From assembly GCF_039693965.1 (NCBI RefSeq), contig NZ_CP155576.1:1736001-1800000 (forward strand): DNA of 64,000 nucleotides, written 5' to 3'. Position 1 is the first letter of the stretch. Every line of letters starts with the position of its first letter. The DNA comes from Moraxella sp. K1664. Lineage in GTDB: Bacteria; Pseudomonadota; Gammaproteobacteria; Pseudomonadales; Moraxellaceae. Below are positions 43,201 through 52,632 of this stretch, one piece after another. The notes under the pieces are model-generated. The model did no database searches. It saw nothing but the letters and a program-made list of their open reading frames with translations, and was not told the origin of the DNA. A program made the position numbers and the translations under genes.

Positions 43201-44896
43201 TCAACCCAACAGACGTCCATTTCGCCTAAGAGAGTTATTACTTAGCCAAAAGCTTCTGTGGCTCATCGCATGGCTGTTAGGCATAGCGACAGTATTGTCG
43301 GTGCTGGGGCTGGTCATGCTCTCGGGGTGGTTTATCACGATGGCAGGCGTGGCAGGCGTGCTGGCGGTGGGGTCGCACGCCTTTAATTATCTTATGCCGT
43401 CCGCCATTATTCGTGGTTTTGCTATCGTGCGAACCTTTGCCCGTTATGGCGATTTGATGGTGTCGCACCATGCGGTGTTTGGGCTACTTCGTGATTTGCG
43501 AGTGAAGTTTTTTTCGCATTGGGCGAGATTGCCGTTATCGGTGCGACTGCAAAAGGGCGGTAGTAGCGAGACCATGCAAAGGCTGGTCAAGGACATTGAT
43601 ACGCTAGATGAGTTCCCATTGCGAGTGGTGTCGCCCTTTGTGGTGGCGGTCGTGGCGGTGGCGGTGCTGTCGCTCATGGTGTCTGTGATGATACCGACAG
43701 CGTGGATTATCGTGCTACACATGGGGCTGGCACTCATCATTGCGGTCATGACCCTATATAAAGGCGTGCAACTGGCACGGCGTGAGAGTGAGCTTTTGGT
43801 GCTACGCAAGAGCAAACTCATCAACACCTTGCCTGCCCTAACCGCTCTCATCACGTGGGGCAGATGGCAGGACAGCGTGCGGGAGCTTGGCGAGTATGAT
43901 GAGCGACATCATCAGCTGACGATGGCGACACTGCGAGTCAGACGTAACGCCCAAGCACTCATTCAGCTTATCATTGCGTTGGCGGTGGTGCTACTGCTAC
44001 TGATGGCAGGGCGGATATTTGAGCAGGGTATTTCCCCTTTTACGGTGGCAACGCTAAACGGTCATACTGCCCTAAATCCTGCCATGGTGCTTGCCTTGAC
44101 ACTTGGGGTGTTTGGGCTGATGGAGATAGTCTCGGCACTGGTGGGCGAGCCGTTGGCGTATGGTAGAAGTGTCAATGCCAAAGCACGCATTAATGAGCTG
44201 ATGAGTGCAGACAGCACGCCCCAAAAACAGCCGATAGATGACAATCCAACCCTTATCCTAAAAGACTTATCCATAAAAATGCCGTCTGCTATCATGAGCG
44301 TGGACGGTATCTGTGCCATGCTTACCCCAACTACGCCCACGCTCATCATGGGGGCGTCAGGGGCGGGCAAATCCACACTGCTTGCCACGCTGGCAGGGGA
44401 AGTGCCACGCATGAGTGGACAGATGGTGGTGCGGACTTCGGCTCTTCGTGATGTGGACATGGATAATGTGGATTTTGATAAGTCATTTGGCTTTTTGGGG
44501 CAAAACGTAGACATCTTTGACCAAAGCCTTGCCGATAACCTGCGACTGGGTAAGCCGTCAGCGAGTGATGATGAGCTGTGGGCGGTGCTTGATAAAGTGG
44601 GCTTGTCCGACTGGGCAAAGCACCAGCCCAAAGGACTAGATACGCCACTTGGCGAGTATGGCATGGCGATATCAGGCGGTCAAGGTCGGCGTGTGGCACT
44701 GGCTCGCTTGCTTCTATCACCCAAAAAGGTGCTGTTATTAGATGAGCCATTTGCAGGGCTAGATAGCACCACTCGCCATAAGGTGTGGCAGAGCCTAACC
44801 GATATGCAACAGGCAGGCGAGATTGGCGTGCTTGCCATTGCCACGCACCAAATATGGGACGAGATGGGCGATGTGAATGTGGTGCGTGTGGGATGA
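43193..44896 (+). CDS. cydC: ABC transporter subunit CydC
   Basis: Partner of CydD, 567 aa from ATG 43193 (AAAGGCGG site; the frame opens at 43163). Membrane domain (about 20-310), then ATPase with Walker A GASGAGKSTL, signature ISGGQGRRVALAR and Walker B VLLLDEPFAGLD. NHxHxL-like FARYGDLMVSHHAVF is typical of CydC. It overlaps cydD, so translation is coupled. Its terminator is split by IS copy 4. Confidence 0.92.
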   Translation: MANQPNRRPFRLRELLLSQKLLWLIAWLLGIATVLSVLGLVMLSGWFITMAGVAGVLAVGSHAFNYLMPSAIIRGFAIVRTFARYGDLMVSHHAVFGLLRDLRVKFFSHWARLPLSVRLQKGGSSETMQRLVKDIDTLDEFPLRVVSPFVVAVVAVAVLSLMVSVMIPTAWIIVLHMGLALIIAVMTLYKGVQLARRESELLVLRKSKLINTLPALTALITWGRWQDSVRELGEYDERHHQLTMATLRVRRNAQALIQLIIALAVVLLLLMAGRIFEQGISPFTVATLNGHTALNPAMVLALTLGVFGLMEIVSALVGEPLAYGRSVNAKARINELMSADSTPQKQPIDDNPTLILKDLSIKMPSAIMSVDGICAMLTPTTPTLIMGASGAGKSTLLATLAGEVPRMSGQMVVRTSALRDVDMDNVDFDKSFGFLGQNVDIFDQSLADNLRLGKPSASDDELWAVLDKVGLSDWAKHQPKGLDTPLGEYGMAISGGQGRRVALARLLLSPKKVLLLDEPFAGLDSTTRHKVWQSLTDMQQAGEIGVLAIATHQIWDEMGDVNVVRVG

Positions 44897-44996
44897 TTAA
44901 ACAGGGTGGTTTTAAATGGGATTTAACCATCAAAAAAGGGCAAGTCATTGAACCGCACCCCAAAAGTTAGACACACTAACCTTTGGGGTGCTTTTT

Positions 44997-45533
44997 ATGG
45001 CAAAATACACAACCGACTTTAAACTGTCTGTGATTGGGTATTATCTTAATCATCATGGCTACAAACAAACCGCCAAACACTTTAATCTAAACCACACAAC
45101 CGTAGAGCTATGGGTTAAACTCTATCAAGCACATGGCATTGATGGCATAAAAAGACGACACACAAAGGCTGTCTATGACACAGATTTTAAGCTTAATGCC
45201 GTTCAAGCCATACAACAGGGCAAATCGCTTACACAACTTGCCATAGAGCTTAATCTGCCACAACCTTCTTTACTGTCAACTTGGTTAAAGTCCTACCAAG
45301 CCTTTGGTATAATGGGACTAATACCCAAACCCAAAGGCAAAAAAGCAATGTCAAACAAACACAACGCTAATAAAACCAAATCAACTTGGAAAACCAAACA
45401 AGACCACGAAAAAAGTGTGGATGATTTGCTTGATGAACTTGCCTATCTTAGAGCAGAGAATGACTATCTAAAAAAGCTAGATGCCTTAATTCGTCAAAAG
45501 GAACAATCAGTACAAACAAAGAACAAGTCCTGA
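44997..45533 (+). CDS. IS150-type OrfA, copy 4
   Basis: 178 aa from ATG 44997, identical in protein to the other copies; slippery heptamer at 45470-45476. Confidence 0.93.
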   Translation: MAKYTTDFKLSVIGYYLNHHGYKQTAKHFNLNHTTVELWVKLYQAHGIDGIKRRHTKAVYDTDFKLNAVQAIQQGKSLTQLAIELNLPQPSLLSTWLKSYQAFGIMGLIPKPKGKKAMSNKHNANKTKSTWKTKQDHEKSVDDLLDELAYLRAENDYLKKLDALIRQKEQSVQTKNKS

Positions 45534-45574
45534 TCATCCAAGAATTAAGGCATAAGCACAAACTTGCTGACTTA

Positions 45575-46456
45575 TTGGCAGTGTCAAACTTGCCAAGAAG
45601 TGTGTTTTATTACCACATTCGTCAAAGTACAAAGCCTGACAAAGACCTTGACTTAAAAGAACACATTAACCACATCTACCACCAACACAAGGGCAGGTAT
45701 GGTTATCGTAGAATCACATCAGAGCTTAACAATCAGCTTGCCCAAAAAGGCATGGTCATTAATCATAAACGAGTGCAACGACTGATGGCTAAACTTGGAC
45801 TCAAAGCATTGGTTCGTCGTCAACGTAAGTTTAATACTTACAAAGGCACAATGGGCAAAGATACCATTCAGGACAATATACTCAAAAGAGACTTTAAAGC
45901 AGACAAACCCAATCAAAAGTGGGCAACAGACATCACCGAGTTTAAAGTACAAGACAAGGCAAATGATGGCAGTGTCATTCAAAGAAAACTCTACCTATCG
46001 CCCATCATCGACTTGTTTAATGGTGAGATTGTCAGTTATACGATGAAGGACAGACCAACGTATGAGTTGGTCAAAGAGATGTTAAATGATGCCCTATCCA
46101 AGCTAAGCCAAGAAAAGATGGATGACAAACCCATCATTCATTCAGACCAAGGCTGGCACTATCAAATGCACCAGTATCAACAAACCCTAAAAGAACAAGG
46201 CTTAACCCAAAGCATGTCAAGAAAAGGCAATTGTTTGGATAATGCTGTGATAGAGAGCTTCTTTGGTACGCTAAAACAAGAGATATTTTATGAGACAACC
46301 ACATTTACATCAACAGATGAACTTAAACAAGTGATTGATGAGTACATACACTACTACAATCATGATAGAATAAAGAGCAAATTAAAAGGACTAAGTCCTG
46401 TTAAGTACAGAAACTTAGTCCAATTAGGGTTAATACAACCACTTGCAACAACCTAA
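45575..46456 (+). CDS. IS150-type transposase OrfB, copy 4
   Basis: 293 aa, identical in protein to the other copies. Confidence 0.95.
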   Translation: MAVSNLPRSVFYYHIRQSTKPDKDLDLKEHINHIYHQHKGRYGYRRITSELNNQLAQKGMVINHKRVQRLMAKLGLKALVRRQRKFNTYKGTMGKDTIQDNILKRDFKADKPNQKWATDITEFKVQDKANDGSVIQRKLYLSPIIDLFNGEIVSYTMKDRPTYELVKEMLNDALSKLSQEKMDDKPIIHSDQGWHYQMHQYQQTLKEQGLTQSMSRKGNCLDNAVIESFFGTLKQEIFYETTTFTSTDELKQVIDEYIHYYNHDRIKSKLKGLSPVKYRNLVQLGLIQPLATT

Positions 46457-46493
46457 CCTTTAATCTTATGTCTAAGATTTGGGGGTCGGTTCA

Positions 46494-46861
46494 TATCTGC
46501 CCTTTTTGATTGTTTGATATAATCTTTAACGTCAAAATACACCAGTTGGTAGTAAAGTGCGTATTACGAACCAATCAGATTTTTCATTTAAAAGGTGGTG
46601 GCATGCACTTTGCCATATAAAAAATTACCCTGTTCTAACTTTGTGCGATTGATTTGCGAAGGGAAAATTGCAATCTGCCCTATAACCCAAAAATAATCAT
46701 TGAAAATCAATAAGTTGTAACTCTAAGTTGAGATTGAAGTAAGTCATTAAAAATACAAATTGATGTGATTGCGGTTAATTCACGATATAAACATTGTCCC
46801 CATTGTAACAACAAAAACAAAACCCTGTCATCAGACAGAGTTTTGTTTTGTGAGATTGTTT
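46494..46861. other. Gap between IS copy 4 and ccoG
   Basis: No credible gene. It holds the right half of the split palindrome, a degenerate GGGCAAATTG-type palindrome (46661-46680), and the ccoG terminator. The remainder is featureless AT-rich DNA. Confidence 0.6.
46812..46850 (-). terminator. Terminator of ccoG
   Basis: CAAAACCCTGTC / GACAGAGTTTTG hairpin with A- and T-tracts, 12 nt past the ccoG stop on the minus strand. Confidence 0.85.
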
Positions 46862-48388
46862 TTAGGGCTTATAGACAAACACGTCTTGTCTGCTGGCACT
46901 GTACTTGCCATCTTCGGTGTAGACGGTGATGGTGACAGGCATGGTACCACTGATTTTGGCAGGGTCGCCAAAGATGCTCACAGGCAAGTCATACGGCTCA
47001 TTGGCTTTGAGTGGTAGCTCCTTAAAGCGAGATTTTAAGGTCAAGCCATCGACAGGTTCTAGTTTGACTTTATAGACTTGTCGCTCATTGGTCTTATTGA
47101 CGATTTTTAGGACATAACTGTTCTCTATCATGCCATCACGTCCGATACTACTGATTTGCTGACGGTTGTGGCGAATCTCTAGCTCTAAGGGGTCACGCCC
47201 TGTGGCTACCATCGCTGCGACCACCACCAACACGCTAAGGATAAAGATGTAGGCAAAGATACGAAAACTGATGATTTTGGTTTTCTCTTTGTGGACAAGC
47301 TGACGCTCGGTGGTGTAGCGAATCAGACCACGGGGATAGCCGACTTTATCCATAATCTCGTTACACGCATCGATGCACGCTGCACACTGAATGCACTCTA
47401 CCTGCAAGCCGTCTCGAATGTCAATACCAGTAGGACACACCTGCACGCACATGGTGCAGTCCACACAGTCGCCGTAGCCTTCGGGTCGAGATCCTTTTTT
47501 GCGAGCCCCACGGGGTTCGCCACGGTCATAGTCGTAGGAGACAAGCAAGGTGTCTTTGTCAAACATGACCGACTGGAAACGACCATAAGGGCAAAAATGG
47601 ACACACATATGTTCACGCATATAGCCTGCATTTATGTGTGTGACAAAAGTGATGATACCAAAGAATATCCATGTCATCTTGCTCCAACCCATAAAGAACG
47701 GTGTTGCCCCATTAAAGAATAGGTACTCCGTCCCGACCACAAGTGACATGAATGTCATGGCGGTAATCATGCTCATCACGCCCCAGATGGCATGGATAAG
47801 CATGAGTTTGGCGATTTTTGAGATGCTGTTCGGTTCTTTGTCAAATTTTATGCGTTTGTTACGCTCGCCCAGCACCCATTTTTCTACGTGCTGATACAGA
47901 TGTACATAGATGGTCTGTGGGCAGGCATAGCCACAGAACACACGCCCTGCATAGACCGTCACCATGAACAGCGTAAAGGCGGCAATCATAAAGACAAAGG
48001 CAAAAAAATAAAAGTCCTGTGGCATAAACGTCGCCCCAAAGATATAAAACTTTGGTTCGGCGACATCAAACTGTATCGCCTGACGACCACCCCATTTTAT
48101 CCACGGTAACACCAAAAACATGACCAAAATGGCATACATACTGACCAAGCGAATGTTCTGATATTTGCCTAAGACAAAGCGTGGGTGCACCCGTTTTTTG
48201 GTGGCGTCCATGTCCTTAGAATGCGGTATCAGCTTCTCTGGTGGGGGTTTTGGTTTTTTGGGTTTTTTTGGGGGGGTGGCGACGGTGTTAGTGGCAGGCG
48301 TGGTGTCGCTTGCTTTGGGGTCAAAAACTTTGGGTGTGGCACCGTTGTCTTCTGTGTTTTTTACAGAATTATCTGGTTGTTCTGACAT
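46862..48388 (-). CDS. ccoG: Cytochrome c oxidase accessory protein CcoG (FixG/RdxA)
   Basis: Membrane iron-sulfur protein that reduces copper for assembly of cbb3 oxidase. It has 508 aa. The N-terminal 75 residues are Pro/Lys/Thr-rich and likely disordered. Four to five membrane helices follow, with GRVFCGYACPQTIYVHLYQH. Two [4Fe-4S] motifs are CVDCTMCVQVCPTGIDIR and CIQCAACIDACNEI. The C-terminal region is the periplasmic FixG domain. ATG 48388 has AAGGTT upstream. The ccoNOQP operon lies about 5 kb away, beyond the adhesin pair. Confidence 0.95.
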   Translation of the reverse strand: MSEQPDNSVKNTEDNGATPKVFDPKASDTTPATNTVATPPKKPKKPKPPPEKLIPHSKDMDATKKRVHPRFVLGKYQNIRLVSMYAILVMFLVLPWIKWGGRQAIQFDVAEPKFYIFGATFMPQDFYFFAFVFMIAAFTLFMVTVYAGRVFCGYACPQTIYVHLYQHVEKWVLGERNKRIKFDKEPNSISKIAKLMLIHAIWGVMSMITAMTFMSLVVGTEYLFFNGATPFFMGWSKMTWIFFGIITFVTHINAGYMREHMCVHFCPYGRFQSVMFDKDTLLVSYDYDRGEPRGARKKGSRPEGYGDCVDCTMCVQVCPTGIDIRDGLQVECIQCAACIDACNEIMDKVGYPRGLIRYTTERQLVHKEKTKIISFRIFAYIFILSVLVVVAAMVATGRDPLELEIRHNRQQISSIGRDGMIENSYVLKIVNKTNERQVYKVKLEPVDGLTLKSRFKELPLKANEPYDLPVSIFGDPAKISGTMPVTITVYTEDGKYSASRQDVFVYKP

Positions 48389-48911
48389 GATATAACCTTA
48401 GCTGTTGGGGCGAGTACTCGCTCTTGGCTGGGCATGATTGATACTGATTTTTAATTTGGAATGAATATATTCTACACCTTTTCCATAATTTTTTAAAGGG
48501 ATTAATTGTCTTACGGTAAAGTGTTTTTATCGGTGTAGTTTATAATTTTATTGCTGTTTGTTTTCTTGGTTGTATATATTTATGAGTGAACTTATAAAAG
48601 GCACTTTATGTTATGTTGGAATATTCTAATATTTATCTGGCATGATTTTTGCATGATTATTGATTATTAAGTGATTGAATCAAAATAAGTTACCAAAGTG
48701 GGTAATCATACTCACGGTGCCTTATTTTATAATTGATGGCTGTGATGATCTGTGCGTTTTATGGTCATGCTCTGGCATGACCAACTGACAAACTTTTATC
48801 ACAACTTGCCAAAACTGACAAAATTTGTCAGTTTTGACATGACGTCAATGATCTAAGTCAATTTTAGCATGAGCCTTTGCTTATTGTGTCAACCTTAACC
48901 AAGGAAAAATT
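48389..48911. other. 523-bp divergent regulatory region between ccoG and the trimeric adhesin gene
   Basis: No gene. It contains AAAATAAG / CTTATTTT (48682-48728), a 9-bp hairpin TGGTCATGC-tctg-GCATGACCA (48762-48783) and the ACTGACAAA palindrome at 48811. These suggest tight control of the adhesin. Confidence 0.6.
48811..48839 (+). promoter_or_regulatory. Operator-like palindrome upstream of the trimeric autotransporter gene
   Basis: AAAACTGACAAA-A-TTTGTCAGTTTT, a perfect 25-nt palindrome (48811-48835) that overlaps a TTGACA (48834-48839). A further direct half-site AACTGACAAA lies at 48783-48792. The arrangement fits a repressor operator over a promoter. Confidence 0.6.
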
Positions 48912-51113
48912 ATGAATAATGTTTATCGTGTCATTTGGAACAAGTCCACCCAGACTCTCCAAGCGGTCTGTGAATTTGCCAAAGCACAAGGTAAATCATC
49001 GGCAAAAATGGTCGGTTCAAACAACCTGCCAAAATCCGCCACCAAGGCATTTGCCTTAACCGCATTGGCAGCAGGAATGATGTTATCATCATCGGCATGG
49101 GCACAGGTTTTAGAAAATAAAGCAACAGACAACCAGTCCTTAGCTATAAGTAAAGACACCAATTCTGGTATGAAAGCATCTGTGGAGGGCAGTGGAGGCA
49201 TTGCCATCGGCGATAATGCTTTGGCGAAAGCTCAGCAAGGTAATAATAACGGCAAACCCGCCCAAAACGTCGCTATCGGCGTAAATTCAGAGACGGTCTA
49301 TGGCGGGGTGGCGATTGGCTATAAGGCGAGCACCTTTGCCAAGCCTAACAACTCTCCAGGTCAAGATTTTAGTCACGGAGAACCAGATGACCATGGGCAA
49401 TCAGTAGCCATCGGTTATGAAGCCACTGCTTCAGGAGACCAATCAGTCGCTTTGGGTGCTCAGGCGAGAGCAGAAGGTCACTCATCGATTGCCATCGGTG
49501 GTGATGATCTGGATAAGGCTGCTTCAAGAACAAAACCGAGTGATATTAAAGAAAATATTACTAAAGAAGAAGCCGAATCTTATAATGACACCGATATTGC
49601 CAAGAAATACAAAGAACTCACTGGCGATATTTTGGTGCATTTTGAAAATAACAAGAATACCGTTACAGAGGGGAAGCCTAAACGCTATGCCACAACCACG
49701 GCAGGGAAAGCTGCGGTAGCGATTGGTGTTCAGTCTCAGGCTGGCGACTTGGCAACGGCGTTCGGTACTCGTACGAAAGCTTCTGGCGACACGTCAGTCG
49801 CCTTGGGTGTAGGTGCGAGCGCAACAGCAGATGGCTCTTTTGCAGCGGCGGCCGGTGCACAATCAACGGGCAAGTCATCTATTGCTTTAGGTGTTGCAGC
49901 CAAAGCCAATCAAGAAGGGGCGGTCGCTGTTGGTAAAAATGCAAAAGCCGAGCACGCAAACTCTGTCGCACTCGGCTCAAACTCAGTAACCGCCGTAGCC
50001 ACCCCCCAGACACAAGGGACGGTTAAAGGTGTTACCTATGGCAACTTTGCCGGTGTTGGCTCTACCGACAACGGTTCGGTATCGGTGGGGGCTGCTGGCA
50101 AAGAACGCCAAATTAAGAATGTGGCAGCAGGGGAGATTTCTGATAAGTCAACCGATGCCATCAACGGTAGCCAGCTGTATCTAACTCAAGATAGGCTTGG
50201 CAGCCTTGCCAATAGCGTTGTCAAGAACTTTGGCGGTAATGCTAAATTAAACGACGATTCTGACAAGCAAGGCGATATTATCTTTACCAATATCGGTAAT
50301 ACCAGTAAAGATAATATTCATGATGCGATTCAGGCAGCCAATACAATCGTAAAAGCCGGTACAAATATCACAAATGTCGTTAAAGGCGAAGAGAAGGGTC
50401 AAACAACATATACCGTGAATGCCAAAGGAACGACAGTATCAGGTGCCGGTATGGCAAAAGTTACTCCCGGTACGCCCGACAACAACAATGTAACCAATTA
50501 CACTGTTGATTTGACAGATGAAGCCAAAGCACAAATTGCCAAAGAAGAAAGTGTTGTCGCTGGTGATAACGTGACAGTTATTGAAGATGGCACCAACGAC
50601 ACAGGTGGCAAAAAGTATAAAGTCGCATTGAAAAACAACCTAAACTTAGGCGACACTGGTTCTGTAACCATAGGCGACACCACTCTGAACAACAATGGCG
50701 TTACCATCAATAATGGTCCATCGTTTACCAAAGATAAAGTTGATGTTGCGGGTAATAAAATCACGGGTGTTGCAGATGGTGATATCTCAGCCACCAGTAA
50801 AGATGCGATAAATGGCAGTCAGCTGCATGCAGTCGCTAGAAAAGTTGACAATCTAAATGCTCGCATTGATGGCGTGGCAGATGATGCCAATGCTGGTGTG
50901 TCATCAGCGATGGCAATGGCGGCTCTGCCCCAGGCCTATCTACCGGGCAAATCCATGCTGACAGGTGGTATGGCAAGCTATAATGGCGAAGGTGCGGTGG
51001 CTGTCGGTTTCTCCAAGCTCTCTGATAACGGTCGCTGGGTGCTCAAAATGTCAGGCTCTGCCGATACCCAAGGTAACGCAGGGGTGGCAGTGGGTGCAGG
51101 CTTCCACTTCTGA
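48912..51113 (+). CDS. Trimeric autotransporter adhesin (YadA/Hag type) with ESPR signal
   Basis: Type Vc surface adhesin, 733 aa. An extended signal peptide (ESPR, MNNVYRVIWNKSTQTLQAVC) runs to cleavage after AWA (residue 64). The head has YadA-type repeats such as SVALGAQA, SSIAIG, AVAIGVQSQ, SVALGVGAS and SVALGSNS. Neck motifs NVAAGEISDKSTDAINGSQL and GVADGDISATSKDAINGSQL flank a stalk. The last 70 residues form the membrane anchor, ending GVAVGAGFHF. A TpgA-like gene follows at once. Related Moraxella adhesins (Hag/MID, UspA) are known; I cannot say which one this is. Confidence 0.93.
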   Translation: MNNVYRVIWNKSTQTLQAVCEFAKAQGKSSAKMVGSNNLPKSATKAFALTALAAGMMLSSSAWAQVLENKATDNQSLAISKDTNSGMKASVEGSGGIAIGDNALAKAQQGNNNGKPAQNVAIGVNSETVYGGVAIGYKASTFAKPNNSPGQDFSHGEPDDHGQSVAIGYEATASGDQSVALGAQARAEGHSSIAIGGDDLDKAASRTKPSDIKENITKEEAESYNDTDIAKKYKELTGDILVHFENNKNTVTEGKPKRYATTTAGKAAVAIGVQSQAGDLATAFGTRTKASGDTSVALGVGASATADGSFAAAAGAQSTGKSSIALGVAAKANQEGAVAVGKNAKAEHANSVALGSNSVTAVATPQTQGTVKGVTYGNFAGVGSTDNGSVSVGAAGKERQIKNVAAGEISDKSTDAINGSQLYLTQDRLGSLANSVVKNFGGNAKLNDDSDKQGDIIFTNIGNTSKDNIHDAIQAANTIVKAGTNITNVVKGEEKGQTTYTVNAKGTTVSGAGMAKVTPGTPDNNNVTNYTVDLTDEAKAQIAKEESVVAGDNVTVIEDGTNDTGGKKYKVALKNNLNLGDTGSVTIGDTTLNNNGVTINNGPSFTKDKVDVAGNKITGVADGDISATSKDAINGSQLHAVARKVDNLNARIDGVADDANAGVSSAMAMAALPQAYLPGKSMLTGGMASYNGEGAVAVGFSKLSDNGRWVLKMSGSADTQGNAGVAVGAGFHF

Positions 51114-51206
51114 TTGGGCTTATTCTTGCATCCACTAAGTGTGGGTGCAAGATTTCATCACAAGATTTTATGATAAGATTTTATCAAAGTTAAACCAAGG
51201 AATACC

Positions 51207-52139
51207 ATGAAAGCATTAACTCTAAGTGCAACCATTCTAGCCACACTTTTTGTGACGGGCTGTATGGGTACAAAACAGCTAAGCTCAAACATCTCAGAGC
51301 GTGGCACCATTGACAACAAAGACGACATTGTTTTTCCAGAGCTTGACAAAGCATGGCAAAAAGATGGGCAGTTCCCTAACAGAGAGAATCTCTCCAAGAT
51401 TCGTCCGGGGGTTGCCAAAGATGAGCTGTATCAGCTTATTGGTCGTCCACATTTTAATGAAGCGAACCGTGCCCGTGAGTGGGATTACATCATGAAGTTC
51501 TACCAAGCGGACAATTCGGTCAAAATTTGCCAATACAAGGTGATTTTTGATGACAAATTCAAGGGTCAAGAGTTTTATTGGTTGCCTGCTGACTGTGCTG
51601 CCTATGCTAAGCCCATGCCCGCAAGCTCTGTTGCAACGCCTGTCATGCCAGTTATTGTCCAAGCACCGATAGCCAGAGAGAAAATCATGCTTGAAGCGGA
51701 TGCACTCTTTAAATTCGATAAGTGGAAGTTAGAAGACATGCTCCCAGAAGGGCGTGCTAAGCTAGACGAACTTGCCACCAAGCTCATCGCATGGGAAGCC
51801 CGTGGCGACAGCCGTGTGAACCTAACAGGCCATACCGACCGTTATGGCGATGACATGTATAACATGAACCTATCCATGCTCCGTGCCCAAACCGTTCGCC
51901 AATACTTGATTAGTAAAGGCGTAACATCAAGCACACTGACAGCATCAGGAGCGGGCAGAACTCAGCCACTGCCACACGTCATCTGTGATACCAACGCCCC
52001 CAGAGCTGAGCAAATCCGATGCTTACAGCCCAACCGCCGTGTGGAAGTTGATGTTACCGTGTATGCCTTTGCTGATGATGGCACACGCCACAATATCCGC
52101 CAAGGCGACACTTACCAAAATTTCAATGATGGCAAATAA
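51207..52139 (+). CDS. tpgA: TpgA-like OmpA-family lipoprotein (BamE-like + OmpA domains)
   Basis: 310 aa. Lipobox VTGC (Cys19). The N-terminal domain is BamE/SmpA-like: NLSKIRPGVAKDELYQLIGR and REWDYIMKFY. The C-terminal OmpA domain (about 165-300) binds peptidoglycan: LFKFDKWKLEDMLPEG, LTGHTDRYGDDMYN, LSMLRAQTVRQYL and PNRRVEVDV. In Acinetobacter the same domain pair, encoded next to a trimeric adhesin, is TpgA, which anchors the adhesin to peptidoglycan. The order and spacing (93 nt) here match. Function is inferred from that system. ATG 51207 follows CAAGGAATACC. Confidence 0.85.
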   Translation: MKALTLSATILATLFVTGCMGTKQLSSNISERGTIDNKDDIVFPELDKAWQKDGQFPNRENLSKIRPGVAKDELYQLIGRPHFNEANRAREWDYIMKFYQADNSVKICQYKVIFDDKFKGQEFYWLPADCAAYAKPMPASSVATPVMPVIVQAPIAREKIMLEADALFKFDKWKLEDMLPEGRAKLDELATKLIAWEARGDSRVNLTGHTDRYGDDMYNMNLSMLRAQTVRQYLISKGVTSSTLTASGAGRTQPLPHVICDTNAPRAEQIRCLQPNRRVEVDVTVYAFADDGTRHNIRQGDTYQNFNDGK

Positions 52140-52166
52140 CTGGGGTATATTAAATATCTCCCCAAA

Positions 52167-52201
52167 AAAACAAAACCCTGTTTATGGCAGGGTTTTGTTT
52201 T
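52167..52201 (+). terminator. Terminator of the adhesin-tpgA operon
   Basis: AAAACAAAACCCTG / CAGGGTTTTGTTTT with a 7-nt loop; 14-bp perfect stem. Confidence 0.9.
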
Positions 52202-52248
52202 GGGTGTTATGTGGTTTTAAGCCATTTTAAGCCATGTGGTTTTAAAAA

Positions 52249-52632
52249 CTAAAACTCCGTCACGCCCAAAATCTCTTTGTACAGTGCTTTTTGTTCAGGG
52301 CTTGGTTTGGCAGATTGTAATGCCATGACCGCTGACATGTCGCCATCAATGCGGATTTTACCCATCATAAAGGCTTCTAGGGCGACATTGACGTCTTTGC
52401 CCGAGATGATTTGGGCGAGTGTGTCGCTGTCGATGTTGATGGTGCTGATGGCATTATTGACATGGTACTGACCCAATTTGCCAGCATTTAGATGTAGCTC
52501 TTTGGGGTCGTCGCCTGTGATGCTGACATTGACAACAAGGTCGGCAAGACTCGGTGGTAAGTTTAGCTCGCCTGCTTTGGCGTTTAGGGTTTGGACTTCA
52601 TCAAACCATGCTTGACTTAAAAATTTTGCCAT
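52249..52632 (-). CDS. SCP2 sterol-binding domain protein
   Basis: 127 aa consisting of a single SCP2-like lipid-binding domain. Recognisable stretches: LADLVVNVSITGD, QYHVNNAISTINIDSDTLAQIISGKDVNVALEAFMMGKIRIDGD (given in family-typical order) and the C-terminal MALQSAKPSP. In bacteria these domains bind lipids such as acyl chains or quinone precursors; the ligand here is unknown. ATG 52632. It stands alone. Confidence 0.88.
   Translation of the reverse strand: MAKFLSQAWFDEVQTLNAKAGELNLPPSLADLVVNVSITGDDPKELHLNAGKLGQYHVNNAISTINIDSDTLAQIISGKDVNVALEAFMMGKIRIDGDMSAVMALQSAKPSPEQKALYKEILGVTEF

Larger units (their letters stand above)
44949..46493 (+). mobile_element. IS150-type insertion sequence, copy 4, 1545 bp
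   Basis: Same ends and length as the other copies, plus orientation, 53 bp after cydC. Flanks ATCAAAAAAGGGCAAGTCAT (left) and TATCTGCCCTTTTTGATTG (right) are the two halves of a long palindrome, here a bidirectional terminator with ATCAAAAA arms. Confidence 0.95.

Noticed and set aside
13712-46493. The four long identical segments as a segmental duplication or CRISPR-like array
   Set aside because: They have defined ends, terminal inverted repeats and transposase genes, so they are copies of one insertion sequence.
48848-48866. FNR-like site (ATGAT-ctaa-GTCAA) upstream of the trimeric adhesin
   Set aside because: Two mismatches to the TTGAT-N4-ATCAA consensus; too weak in AT-rich DNA to claim.
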